Part shown: positions 8,615-17,243 of the stretch, one piece after another
How positions within the stretch are numbered: position 1 is the stretch's first letter
How the letters are laid out: each line of letters starts with the position of its first letter
Assembly: GCF_028473745.1 (NCBI RefSeq)
Contig: NZ_CP101137.1
Location: 4,650,001-4,714,000, forward strand
DNA length: 64,000 bases
Origin: Streptomyces sp. M92
Lineage (GTDB): Bacteria; Actinomycetota; Actinomycetes; Streptomycetales; Streptomycetaceae
Direction: 5' to 3'
Made by a program: the position numbers and the translations under genes
Notes under the pieces: model-generated
The model's input: the letters and a program-made list of their open reading frames with translations, nothing else
Database searches by the model: none
What the model was told of the DNA's origin: nothing

Positions 8615-9664
8615 GTGACCGACACAGCGCCACGTCCCACGCTGGAGGCCGTGGCCGAGCGGGCCGGGGTCTCGCGGGCCACCGTCTCCCGGGTGGTCAA
8701 CGGGGCGCACGGGGTGCGGGAGGCGCTGGCCGAGCGGGTCCGGCGCGCGGTGGAGGAGCTGGGGTACGTGCCCAACCAGGCCGCCCGCTCCCTCGTGACC
8801 AGACGCCACGACGCCGTCGCCGTGGTCGCCGCCGAGCCGGAGACCCGGGTCTTCGCCGACCCGTACTTCGCCCAGCAACTCCGCGGCATCAGCAAGGAGC
8901 TGACCGCCCACGACAGCCAACTGGTGCTGCTGCTCACCGAGGGCCGCGAGGACCACGCGCGCGTCGGCCGCTACCTGGCCGGCGGCCATGTCGACGGCGC
9001 GCTGGTCTTCTCCCTGCACCTCGACGACCCGCTGCCCGGCCTCGTCCGCGGCGCCGGTGTGCCGACCGTGTTCGGCGGGCGCCCCGGCTGGGACGACGGC
9101 CGGGACGGCGTGGTCTACGTCGACAGCGACAACCGCGGCGGCGCCCGCGACGCCGTGCGCCACCTCGCCGGCCTCGGCCGCACCCGCATCGCGCACATCA
9201 CCGGTCCACTCGACCAGACCTCCGCCGCCGACCGGCTGGCCGGCTTCCGCGACGTGCGGGGGGACGCCGACGAGGGGCTGGTCGCGCGCGGGGACTTCAC
9301 CTCGGGCGGCGGAGAGCGGGCGATGCGGGAACTGCTGGACCGCCGCCCCGACCTGGACGCCGTGTTCGCCGCCAACGATCTCACCGCGGCGGGCGCCCTC
9401 CGGGTGCTGCGCGAGCGCGGACGGCGGGTGCCCGACGACGTGGCCGTGGTCGGCTTCGACGACATGCTGCCGGTCGCCGAGGAGACCGACCCGCCACTGA
9501 CCACGGTCCGTCAGGACATCGAGGGGATGGGCCGGCTGATGGCCCGCATGCTCCTGCGCGGCCTGGACCGCGACCCGGGCGCCGGTCACACCGCGCCGTC
9601 CCCGGCGGCCGCACCGTCGGGAGTCGTGCTGCCGACCACCCTGGTCCGCCGCGCGAGCGCGTGA
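8615..9664 (+). CDS. LacI-family transcriptional regulator
   Basis: This 349-residue protein has an N-terminal LacI helix-turn-helix (TLEAVAERAGVSRATVSRVVNG, about residues 9-30) and a hinge helix. A periplasmic-binding-like effector domain follows, containing VFAANDLTAAGALRVLRERG and VGFDDMLPVAEETDPPLTTV. The GTG at 8615 is chosen because GAGGAG ends seven bases before it and the HTH then begins at the usual distance. Such proteins repress sugar-uptake or hydrolysis genes and respond to a sugar. The sugar dehydrogenase operon nearby is a possible target, but no LacI-type palindrome was found in that promoter. It lies 87 bases downstream of the laccase gene and may be cotranscribed with it. 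Confidence 0.93.
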   Translation: MTDTAPRPTLEAVAERAGVSRATVSRVVNGAHGVREALAERVRRAVEELGYVPNQAARSLVTRRHDAVAVVAAEPETRVFADPYFAQQLRGISKELTAHDSQLVLLLTEGREDHARVGRYLAGGHVDGALVFSLHLDDPLPGLVRGAGVPTVFGGRPGWDDGRDGVVYVDSDNRGGARDAVRHLAGLGRTRIAHITGPLDQTSAADRLAGFRDVRGDADEGLVARGDFTSGGGERAMRELLDRRPDLDAVFAANDLTAAGALRVLRERGRRVPDDVAVVGFDDMLPVAEETDPPLTTVRQDIEGMGRLMARMLLRGLDRDPGAGHTAPSPAAAPSGVVLPTTLVRRASA

Positions 9665-9818
9665 GGCGACGTGGACGCACCGCCACTCGCTACTCGCTTC
9701 CGCGCGCCGCCGTGCACCCCGGCGCGGGACGGAGGACCATCGGGGTGGCCGGAGGTCCACCGAACGGCGTTGATCCCGCGTTGATCGAACGTTTTTCGCC
9801 GCCCGGCACGCTCCTGCC

Positions 9819-10058
9819 ATGCACATCGAAACCACCGCGACGCCCGACCTCGCCTGGCAGCAGGAGGCGTTGTGCGCACAGACCGGCGGCGACTTCTTCT
9901 TCCCCGAGCCCGGCAGCTCCGTACGCGACGCCAAGCGGATCTGCGCCCTGTGCCCGATCCGCACGCTCTGCCTGGAGTACGCGCTGAGCAATGACGAGCG
10001 GTTCGGCGTGTGGGGCGGACTGTCGGAGAAGGAGCGACTGGCCCTGCGGCGCGGATAA
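9819..10058 (+). CDS. WhiB-like (Wbl) iron-sulfur transcription factor
   Basis: This 79-residue Wbl protein carries the four cysteines that bind a 4Fe-4S cluster (C19, C42, C45, C51, spaced Cx22Cx2Cx5C) and the turn motif GVWGG at 63-67, followed by a basic tail. Wbl proteins bind region 4 of the principal sigma factor and redirect transcription in development, redox control or antibiotic response. The tail is shorter than that of WblC/WhiB7 and lacks an AT-hook, so it is not the antibiotic-response member. It could be one of the sporulation-linked or less-studied paralogues. The ATG at 9819 is the only sensible start. Confidence 0.93.
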   Translation: MHIETTATPDLAWQQEALCAQTGGDFFFPEPGSSVRDAKRICALCPIRTLCLEYALSNDERFGVWGGLSEKERLALRRG

Positions 10059-10098
10059 TTCGCTGGGGCACGCGTGTCACGGCAGGCACAATCCCCAC

Positions 10099-13000
10099 AT
10101 GTCGCCGACCGTCGCGCAGCACGAGGCCGAGAGCCTGCTGCATGCCCTGGACCCGCTCGACCACCCGCGGCGCACGCGGGAACTCGTCAGCCGTGCGCGG
10201 GAATGGACCGCCCCACGGCCCGTGCTGGTCGAACTGGAACGGCGCGGAGCCCACGGGCGCGGGCTCGCCGTGATCGCCGCGTCCGCCACGGGCGACGCCG
10301 GGTGGATCGCGGACCGCATCGCCGACCCCGACCCGTGCGTGCGCGGTCACGCCCTGCGGGTCGCCCGCGGCCCGCGCACACCGGACGCGGCCTTCGAGGC
10401 GGCGCTCGCCGACGCGCCCGAGGCGGCCCGCCGGGACCTGCTGCGCGCGATCGTGGCCGACCGCCGCGCCGCCCTCGCCGACGCTGGTCGAAGGGGTCCG
10501 GCGCGACTGGGGCGACACCGAGGCGGCCCGCCTGCTGCCGGGCTGTACCGCGCCGGTGGTGGCGCGGCTGCTGCCCGGCCTGCTGCACGCCGTCCGGGCG
10601 TGGCGCGCGCTCGCCACCCGGCACCCCGCGACACTGCTGGACGTCCTCGAGGAGGAACTGACCGGGCTGCCCGAGGCGTTGCGCGACACCTGGTGGCACC
10701 GGTACGCGCAGGCCGTGACGGCGCTGACCCCTCTCGATCCGGCGCGCGTGCTCGGACTGCTGGACCGCCACGGTCCGAGCCGGCTGCCCTACGGGCTGCG
10801 CGCCCACCTCCCCGCCCTCGCCGCCGCCGACCCGCGACGCGTACTGCGGCTGCTGCTCACACCCGCGTGGTCCGGCGTCGCCGGCGTGCACCGGCTGGGG
10901 CGCACGGCGCTGTACCGGCTGACCCGCACCGATTCGCCGGAACTCGTCGCCTACGGCAGGACCCGGCTGCCGTACGGCGACTTCCCGCGCCTGCTGAGGG
11001 CGCTCCCGCCCGCCCGGCGCCACGCCCTGTACACGGCCGTCCGCGAGGGGCGGGGAGCCGCGGAGGCCGCCGTCGACACGGGGCTGCTGGAGGCGCTGCC
11101 CCGCCGGCACGCGATACAGGAGGCCCGTGAGACCGCGGCACGCGCGCGTGAGCGGGGAGCCCCCGCGATCACGGTCCTCACTGCCGAGTCCTTCCTGCCC
11201 GTGGCCGAGGTCCGCGACCGGCTGCTGGCGGCCACCGGGCGCCCGGACGCCGAGGACCGCAGCCGGGCCTGGTCGCTGCTGATCGGCAACGCCGCGCGCT
11301 CCGGCGACCCGGCCGCCGTCACCGCCGTCCTGCGGGACATGGCACGGCTGCGCAACGAACAGGACCCGGTGCGCGCCGCCGCCCTGCGGGCGCTGGCCGG
11401 TACCCGCGCCGCGCTGCTCAGCGAGGAGTCCGCCGAACACCTGGACCGTGTCGTCACCGACGCCGTCGAGGCACGCGACTGTTCCGCCGGCACCCGCCGG
11501 CCGCTGATCTCCCTGGCGCTCGCCGTGCTGGCCGAGCACGCGGCGACGGGCCCGCGCGCCCTGGTCGACTGGTCGCTGCGCAGCCTGGTCCGCCTGTCCG
11601 AGAGCACCGGCCGCGTGGAACTGGGCCGCCTGGACCGCACCCTGCGGCGCGGTCAGGAACGGCTGGTGTTCGAGGCGCTGCGGCCGTGGCTTCAGGCCTG
11701 TGCCGCGAAGGGCGACCACCGTCCGGTCCTGGCGTTCGCCGAGTCCGCCGGCCGGCGTGCGCAAGACATGACCGACTTGCAGGAACTGCTGTGGCGGGCC
11801 TTCCGCGACGGTGACGTCACGGCCGCGAGCGGCGCGCTGCTCGCGTGGCTCCAGCCGGTCCGCACCCGCGACGAACGGGTGGCGCGCGTGCTGGCCCACG
11901 ACCCGTCGGCGGCCGACCTGCCGGTGGTGTGGCGGCTGCTCGCACGGCGCCGCACCGACCTGCTCGGCGTGCTGCTCGCCGACACGCCGCCGCACGGCCG
12001 GTTCCTGCCCGAGGGCAGGCAGCTCACCGTGTGGGTGGAGGCCGCGGACGTACGGCGCTGGGTACCGCGTCAGCAGGCGCGGTTGCTGCGGAGCCTGTCG
12101 GCCCGGGCCGCGGACACCTCGCTGCCGAGCCACGAGCGCGCCGAGGCCGTCACGGAGGCCGCCGGTGTGCCCGACGGCGGTGCCGACGTCGCACGCCGCT
12201 GGGCCGCGTCGCCGGACGTCGAGATCGCCGAGGCCGCGCTCGCCGCCCTCGCCCGCACCGACCGGGCCGCCGAGGTGCTGCCCGAACTGCTCGCCCACGC
12301 GGGCGGCGACCGGGCCCGCGTCGCCGTGTACGCCGCCACCCAGGCGTCCCGGCACGTACCGCCGTCGCGACTCGCCGGCCACCTGCGGGACGTACTGCGG
12401 GCACCGGACGCCAAGGTGACCAGCCGCAAGGAGGCGGTCCGGCTCGCCGCCGCCAGGCTCCCCGGGCCGCAAGCGGCCGCCCTGGTCACCGACGTGTACG
12501 CCCGCCCGGGCGCCCACCCCGACGTCCGCGCCGCCTGTGTCGCGTCCGCCGGCGCGCTGCTCGAACACGAGGAGGTCTGGGAGCTGCTGCACGACGCCGC
12601 GGCCGGTGCGCCGGTGCTGCGGACGGCGGTGCTGCGGGTCCTTCCGCTGGACCTGCCGGAGGCCCACCGCGCCCGGTACGCGCGGCTGGTGCGTTCGGTC
12701 GCCGCCACCGACGACACCGCGACCGCCCTCAGCGCCTTCCGCGCGCTGGCCCGCTGGACCCCATGGGCGGCCGAGGCGCCCGGGGTGCTCGTCGAGGCGC
12801 TCACGGACCTCTCGAACCGCGAGACGTGGCACTGTGCGGCGAGTGCCCTGACGGAAGCGGCGTCCGGTTCGCCGCACGGACTGGCCGGACTGGTGGACGC
12901 GCTGCGCACGCTGGCCGGCTCGTCCGCCGACGAGGACGACGACGCCGGGGAGGGCCGTGACCGTCCGGCACGGCAGCGCGTGGTGGCGCTCGTCGAGCAG

Positions 13001-13456
13001 CTCGGCGGGTCCGGCCTCGGCACCGTGGCGGCCCGCCGGCCGGCCGCGCTGGCGGCAGCCGAACTCCTCGGCGGGTACGACGCCTACGCCGCGCAGGCCG
13101 CCGGGCTGGCGGCCGCCTGCGCCGACCTGGCCGCCGTACCGCCGCGTCTGGACCGGGTGACCGCCCTGGCGGGTCCAGGCCGCCCCGCGCTCGCCGCACG
13201 GGTCGCCGACACGGTGCGCGAACGGCTGGAGAGCCGGGGAGAGGCCGCGGACCCCGGGGCCCTGCTCGCCGAGGCCGTCGCACTGGCCGACCACGGCGGA
13301 CCCGCCGAGGGACTGATGGCCGTCGCGGTCACCGGCGCGCTGGGCGGCCGAGAGGACTGGCCGCCGCCGTGGCGCGCACTGCTGCGGACCCTGCGCCGCC
13401 ACCCGGTCGCCGACGTACGGGATGCGGCACTGGAGGAGACGACGGCCTACGAGTGA
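10099..13456 (+). pseudogene. Large HEAT-like repeat protein, interrupted by a frameshift
   Basis: The gene reads from ATG 10099 in one frame to about 10480, then continues in the +1 frame from about 10481 to the TGA at 13456, together about 1118 residues. Both parts have the same alpha-helical, Ala/Leu/Arg-rich repeat character of HEAT/ARM-type solenoids. The first frame yields low-complexity nonsense after LADA, whereas the second gives a sensible sequence starting TLVEGVRRDWGD. Loss of one GC from GACGCGCTGG at about 10481-10484 would explain it and restore DALVEG. No function is recognised; such solenoids scaffold protein contacts. The remaining 2.9 kb has no further defect, so the event is recent or an assembly error. 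A shorter product could start at GTG 10556. Confidence 0.75.
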
Positions 13457-13472
13457 CGACGGCCTACGACTG
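13439..13472 (+). repeat. 17-bp tandem duplication across the stop codon
   Basis: ACGACGGCCTACGAGTG (13439-13455) is followed by ACGACGGCCTACGACTG (13456-13472), 16 of 17 identical. The first copy holds the last codons and the stop of the HEAT-like gene; the second repeats a TGA just beyond. It looks like recent slippage. Confidence 0.7.
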
Positions 13473-13506
13473 ACGGCTGTCGACGGGGCCCGGCCGCGCC
13501 CGCGTG

Positions 13507-13542
13507 CGCCGACGCCGCCCGGGGATCCGGGCGGCGTCGGCG
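13507..13542. terminator. Strong bidirectional hairpin between convergent genes
   Basis: A perfect 16-bp GC-only stem (13507-13522 with 13527-13542) closes the loop GGAT. It sits between the stop of the HEAT-like gene and the stop of the desaturase gene, which face each other. There is no U-tract, as is usual for Streptomyces hairpin terminators. Confidence 0.85.
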
Positions 13543-13571
13543 GGCCACCGGCGTCGGGTGGCGGGCGCGGG

Positions 13572-14546
13572 TCAGTGCGCCGCGCGGGTCGCCATCCGGG
13601 CCTTGCGCGCCGCCAGCTTCTCGTCGAACTTGGCGGCCTCCGAGTCCAGGCCGCCCATGAACAGCCCCAGTTCCTCCTGGGCCTGCTGCCCCTCGGGGCC
13701 CAGCCCGTCGATCTCCATGATCTTCAGGAAGCGCAGCACGGGCTGGATCACGTCGTCGTGGTGGATGCGCAGGTTGTAGACCTCGCCGATCGCCATCTGC
13801 GCGGCGGCCCGCTCGAAGCCCGGGATGCCGTGTCCGGGCATCCGGAAGTTCACCACCACGTCCCGGACCGCCTGCATGGTGAGGTCCGGGGCGAGCTCGA
13901 AGGCGGCCTTGAGGAGGTTCCGGTAGAAGACCATGTGCAGGTTCTCGTCGGTCGCGATGCGGGCCAGCATCCGGTCGCAGACCGGGTCGCCGGACTGGTG
14001 GCCCGTGTTGCGGTGCGAGATGCGGGTGGCCAGCTCCTGGAAGGCGACGTAGGCCACCGAGTGCAGCATCGAGTGCCGGTTGTCCGACTCGAAGCCCTCG
14101 CTCATGTGGGCCATGCGGAACTGCTCCAGCTTGTCCGGGTCGACGGCCCGGGAGGTGAGCAGGTAGTCCCGCATGACGATGCCGTGCCGGCCCTCCTCGG
14201 CGGTCCAGCGGTGCACCCAGGTGCCCCATGCGCCGTCGCGCCCGAAGAGGCTCGCGATCTCGTGGTGGTAGCTGGGGAGGTTGTCCTCCGTCAGGAGGTT
14301 CACCACGAGGGCGATCCGGCCGATCTCGGTGACCTTGGACTGGTCCTTCTCCCAGGCCTCGCCGTCCTCGAAGAGGCCCGGGAAGTTCCGTCCGTCGGTC
14401 CACGGCACGTACTCGTGCGGCATCCAGTCCTTGGCGACCGTCAGATGCCGGTTCAGCTCCTTCTCGACCACTTCCTCCAGCGCGTACAGCAGCCGGGCGT
14501 CGGTCCATTCGGCGGAACTGCCGAGGTGCGGGGAGACGATCGTCAC
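13572..14546 (-). CDS. Acyl-[acyl-carrier-protein] desaturase
   Basis: This 324-residue soluble diiron desaturase of the plant stearoyl-ACP / mycobacterial DesA family introduces a cis double bond into ACP-bound fatty acids using ferredoxin and oxygen. The four-helix bundle ligands are visible: E87 (TEDNLPSYHH), EEGRH at 117-121, E171 (FQELATRISHR) and DENLH at 200-204. Length is typical. The ATG at 14546 is preceded by GGAGTTC. The promoter region contains three tandem palindromes, suggesting tight control by a dimeric regulator, probably in response to membrane fluidity or fatty-acid supply. No dedicated ferredoxin gene is nearby. Confidence 0.93.
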   Translation of the reverse strand: MTIVSPHLGSSAEWTDARLLYALEEVVEKELNRHLTVAKDWMPHEYVPWTDGRNFPGLFEDGEAWEKDQSKVTEIGRIALVVNLLTEDNLPSYHHEIASLFGRDGAWGTWVHRWTAEEGRHGIVMRDYLLTSRAVDPDKLEQFRMAHMSEGFESDNRHSMLHSVAYVAFQELATRISHRNTGHQSGDPVCDRMLARIATDENLHMVFYRNLLKAAFELAPDLTMQAVRDVVVNFRMPGHGIPGFERAAAQMAIGEVYNLRIHHDDVIQPVLRFLKIMEIDGLGPEGQQAQEELGLFMGGLDSEAAKFDEKLAARKARMATRAAH

Positions 14547-14614
14547 GGAGAACTCCAGGGGACGTGCGACAAACAGAGCGGAAGAGCAACCGGCGAGCGG
14601 GCCGGCGAACGGAA

Positions 14615-14660
14615 CCTACGGGATCGTAGGCTACGAAACCGTAGGTTACGAGGGCGTAGG
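14615..14660. promoter_or_regulatory. Three tandem TACG-n4-CGTAGG palindromes upstream of desaturase
   Basis: Palindromes at 14615-14630, 14630-14645 and 14645-14660 repeat every 15 bases. The first is a perfect CCTACG-n4-CGTAGG; the next two are GCTACG and GTTACG with the same right arm. They lie 69-114 bases upstream of the desaturase ATG, where its promoter should be, and the central four bases differ between copies while the arms are kept. That pattern is expected for an array of operators bound by a dimeric (for example TetR-type) regulator. No other gene in the window carries the motif as far as I saw. Confidence 0.65.
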
Positions 14661-14713
14661 TTAAACGCACTGTAAAGGTCGCTGATCAGCACCCGTTCGG
14701 CAGGGCATGCGAA

Positions 14714-14741
14714 GACCCCGAGACCCGCAGGTCCCGGGGTC
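14714..14741 (-). terminator. Hairpin downstream of the dimethylargininase remnant
   Basis: A 12-bp stem (14714-14725 with 14730-14741, one G-U type mismatch) closes loop CGCA, 23 bases past the stop of the minus-strand remnant at 14764. Its survival fits the view that a real gene once ended here. Confidence 0.6.
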
Positions 14742-14763
14742 GAACGGGTGACGTGCCCGTCCC

Positions 14764-14940
14764 TCAGACGTACAGGTCCCGCAGCCGGAGCGAGAGGCAC
14801 GTCACACAGCCTTCGACCTGCTCGAACTCGCCCGAGGTACCAGCGACGGCACGTCCGTCGTCGAGGATGTGCCCGATCGCGGCGACCACCCGGGAGCCCC
14901 GGCCGCGTTCGACGTGGGTGACCAGCCCCTCGGCCGGCCA
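14764..14940 (-). pseudogene. Remnant of a dimethylargininase (DDAH)-like gene
   Basis: Fifty-nine codons on the minus strand read PAEGLVTHVERG, then RVVAAIGHILDDG, then GEFEQVEGCVTCLSLRLRDLYV and a TGA. The first segment resembles the N-terminus, and the last the catalytic-cysteine C-terminus, of Streptomyces dimethylarginine dimethylaminohydrolases. The roughly 180 residues between them are missing. An in-frame TGA stands directly upstream (14943-14941) and no start with a binding site is present. I read this as an internally deleted, dead copy. The match rests on my memory of the family and the middle segment is not explained. A hairpin terminator follows. Nothing else was found in 14547-14974 apart from the palindromes. 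Confidence 0.45.
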
Positions 14941-14974
14941 TCATGCAGGGCGGTCCAGCGCGGACGAAACCCCG

Positions 14975-17233
14975 TCAGTGCCCCGTGGCCCTCCTGAGGT
15001 GCTCCGCCGTGCTGGAGTTCCGCGCGGTGAGCAGCAGGCGCGGAGCGCCCTCGAAGAGCACCCGGCCGCCGCGGCGGCCCCCGTCCGGGCCGAGGTCGAT
15101 CACGTGGTCGGCGTGCGCGACCACGTCCAGGTTGTGCTCGACGACCACGACCGTGTTGCCGGTGTCGACCAGCCGGTCCAGCAGGGCGAGCAGCCCCGCC
15201 ACGTCCGACATGTGCAGCCCCGTCGTCGGTTCGTCCAGGACGTACACCGCGCCGGTGCGGTGCAGGCGGGTCGCGAGCTTGATCCGCTGCCGCTCGCCGC
15301 CGGAGAGGGTGGACAGCGGCTGCCCGAGCGTGAGGTAGGTGAGGCCGACGTCGTGCAGGGCGCGCAGCCGCCGCCGTACGCCGGTGTCCGTGAAGAAGTC
15401 CAGGGCCTGCTCGGCGGTCATCCCGAGCACGTCGGCGATGGAGCGGCCGCCGACGGTCAGCCGCAGCACCTCCTCCCCAAAGCGCCGGCCCTCGCAGTCG
15501 CCGCAGACGGTCGTCACCGGGTCCATGAAGGCCAGGTCGGTGCAGATGATCCCGCGCCCCTCGCAGGTGCCGCACGCGCCCGCCGAGTTGAAGCTGAAGC
15601 AGCCCGCCTCCGCGCCCGTCTCCCGCGCGAAGATCTTCCGCACCGTGTCCATGATCCCGAGGTACGTCGCCGGGGTGGAGCGCGCCGAGACGCCGATCGA
15701 CGACTGGTCGACGACCACCGTGTCCGGATGTCCGGCGACCAGTTCCGCGACCAGCGTGCTCTTGCCCGACCCGGCGACCCCCGTGACCGCCGTCAGCACG
15801 CCGGTCGGGAAGGCCACCGTCACGTCCCGCAGGTTGTGCCGGTCGGCGCCCTTCACCCACAGCTCACCGGTCGGCGTCCGAGACTCCGCCTTCACCGTCG
15901 TACGGCGTCCGAGACAGCGGCCGGTGAGCGTGTCCGCCGCGACCAGCTCGCCCGGCGTCCCCTCGAACACCACCCGGCCGCCGCCGGCTCCCGCCCGCGG
16001 GCCCATGTCGACCACGTGGTCCGCCAGCGCGACGACGTCCGGGTCGTGCTCGACGACCAGCACGGTGTTGCCCTTGTCGCGCAGGCGCAGCAGCAGGTCG
16101 CCGAGGTGCCCGACGTCGCGCGGGTGCAGCCCGACGCTGGGCTCGTCGAAGATGTACGTCATCCCGGTCAGGCTGGAGCCCAGGTGCCGCACCGTCTTCA
16201 GCCGCTGCCCCTCGCCGCCTGAGAGGGAGGCGGTCTCCCGGTCGAGGCTGAGGTAGCCGAGGCCGATCGCCTCGATCCGCTCCAGCGCGGCGACGGCCGC
16301 CCCGGCGACCGGCCGGGCCACCGGGTCGTCGATCCGCCGCAGTACGGCGATGAGGTCGGTGACCTGCATGCGGGAGCAGTCGGCGATGGAGTGCCCGTCG
16401 ATCCGGGAGGCGAGCGCCGCCGCGTTCAGCCGGGCGCCCCCGCAGTCAGGGCAGTCGCCCTCGACCAGGAACTCCCGCACCAGGTGCCGGGTCTTCTCGC
16501 TCATCGCCGACAGGTCCCGCTTCAGGTAGAGCCGCTCGAAGCGGTCGGCGAGCCCTTCGTACTCGGTGGTCCAGGTGCCGCTCGTGCCGTTCACGGTGAC
16601 CTTGCTGCCGGGCCGGCCGCGCATCAGGAACGCCCGCTCCTCGTCGGTGAAGTCGCCGACGGGCTTGTCCGGGTCCAGTTCGTCGCTGTTGGTGTACGCC
16701 TGCCCCTGCCAGGTCCCCGCGGCGAACGGCGGGAAGCGGACCGCCCCGTCGGCCAGCGACCGGGCCGGGTCGAGGATGCGGCCCCAGTCGGGGCGCACCG
16801 TGCGGCCCAGCCCGTCGCAGCCCTGGCACATGCCCGACGGGTCGTTGAACGAGTATGCCGTCGCCGCCCCGGCACTGGGCGTGCCGTGCCGGGAGAACAG
16901 CACGCGCAGGGCCGAGTGGATGTCGGTCATGGTGCCGACGGTGGAGCGCGAGTGGCCGCCGACCGGCCGCTGGTCGACGACGATCGCGGGGGAGAGGTCC
17001 TCCAGGGCGTCCGCGTGGGGGCGCTCGTACTTGGGCAGCCGGTTGCGCACGAACCAGGTGAACGTCTCGTTCAGCTGGCGCTGCGACTCGACCGCGATCG
17101 TGTCGAACACGACCGACGACTTCCCCGACCCCGAGACGCCGGTGAACACGGTCAGCCGGCCCTTCGGGATGCGGAGGGTGACGTCCTGGAGGTTGTTCTC
17201 CCTGGCTCCGGTGATGGTGATGAACTCGCTCAT
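14975..17233 (-). CDS. UvrA-like excinuclease ATPase paralogue
   Basis: This 752-residue protein has two ABC modules of the UvrA type, each with Walker A (GVSGSGKSS near 33; GVAGSGKST in the second half), a signature (LSGGEGQRL; LSGGERQRI) and DEP motifs. Zinc-type CxxC pairs are present (CQGCDGLG, CPDCGG, CGTCEGRG, CGDCEGRR). It is about 200 residues shorter than housekeeping UvrA and lacks most of the UvrB-binding region, so it is a UvrA-like paralogue of the group seen beside drug-resistance genes rather than the repair protein itself. A role in recognising modified DNA or intercalated drugs is inferred. The ABC-F resistance gene lies ten bases upstream on the same strand, so the two probably share the inducible promoter at about 19150. 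Confidence 0.9.
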   Translation of the reverse strand: MSEFITITGARENNLQDVTLRIPKGRLTVFTGVSGSGKSSVVFDTIAVESQRQLNETFTWFVRNRLPKYERPHADALEDLSPAIVVDQRPVGGHSRSTVGTMTDIHSALRVLFSRHGTPSAGAATAYSFNDPSGMCQGCDGLGRTVRPDWGRILDPARSLADGAVRFPPFAAGTWQGQAYTNSDELDPDKPVGDFTDEERAFLMRGRPGSKVTVNGTSGTWTTEYEGLADRFERLYLKRDLSAMSEKTRHLVREFLVEGDCPDCGGARLNAAALASRIDGHSIADCSRMQVTDLIAVLRRIDDPVARPVAGAAVAALERIEAIGLGYLSLDRETASLSGGEGQRLKTVRHLGSSLTGMTYIFDEPSVGLHPRDVGHLGDLLLRLRDKGNTVLVVEHDPDVVALADHVVDMGPRAGAGGGRVVFEGTPGELVAADTLTGRCLGRRTTVKAESRTPTGELWVKGADRHNLRDVTVAFPTGVLTAVTGVAGSGKSTLVAELVAGHPDTVVVDQSSIGVSARSTPATYLGIMDTVRKIFARETGAEAGCFSFNSAGACGTCEGRGIICTDLAFMDPVTTVCGDCEGRRFGEEVLRLTVGGRSIADVLGMTAEQALDFFTDTGVRRRLRALHDVGLTYLTLGQPLSTLSGGERQRIKLATRLHRTGAVYVLDEPTTGLHMSDVAGLLALLDRLVDTGNTVVVVEHNLDVVAHADHVIDLGPDGGRRGGRVLFEGAPRLLLTARNSSTAEHLRRATGH

Positions 17234-17243
17234 GCGGGCGACG

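Noticed and set aside
10470..10500. Programmed ribosomal frameshifting in the HEAT-like gene
   Set aside because: No slippery heptamer, pseudoknot or upstream pause site is visible, and a missing GC in a GCGC context explains the shift more simply.
10187..13402. A 1071-codon open frame antisense to the HEAT-like gene
   Set aside because: Its product is Gly/Arg/Gln-rich nonsense with no domain; long antisense frames are normal where third codon positions are almost all G or C.
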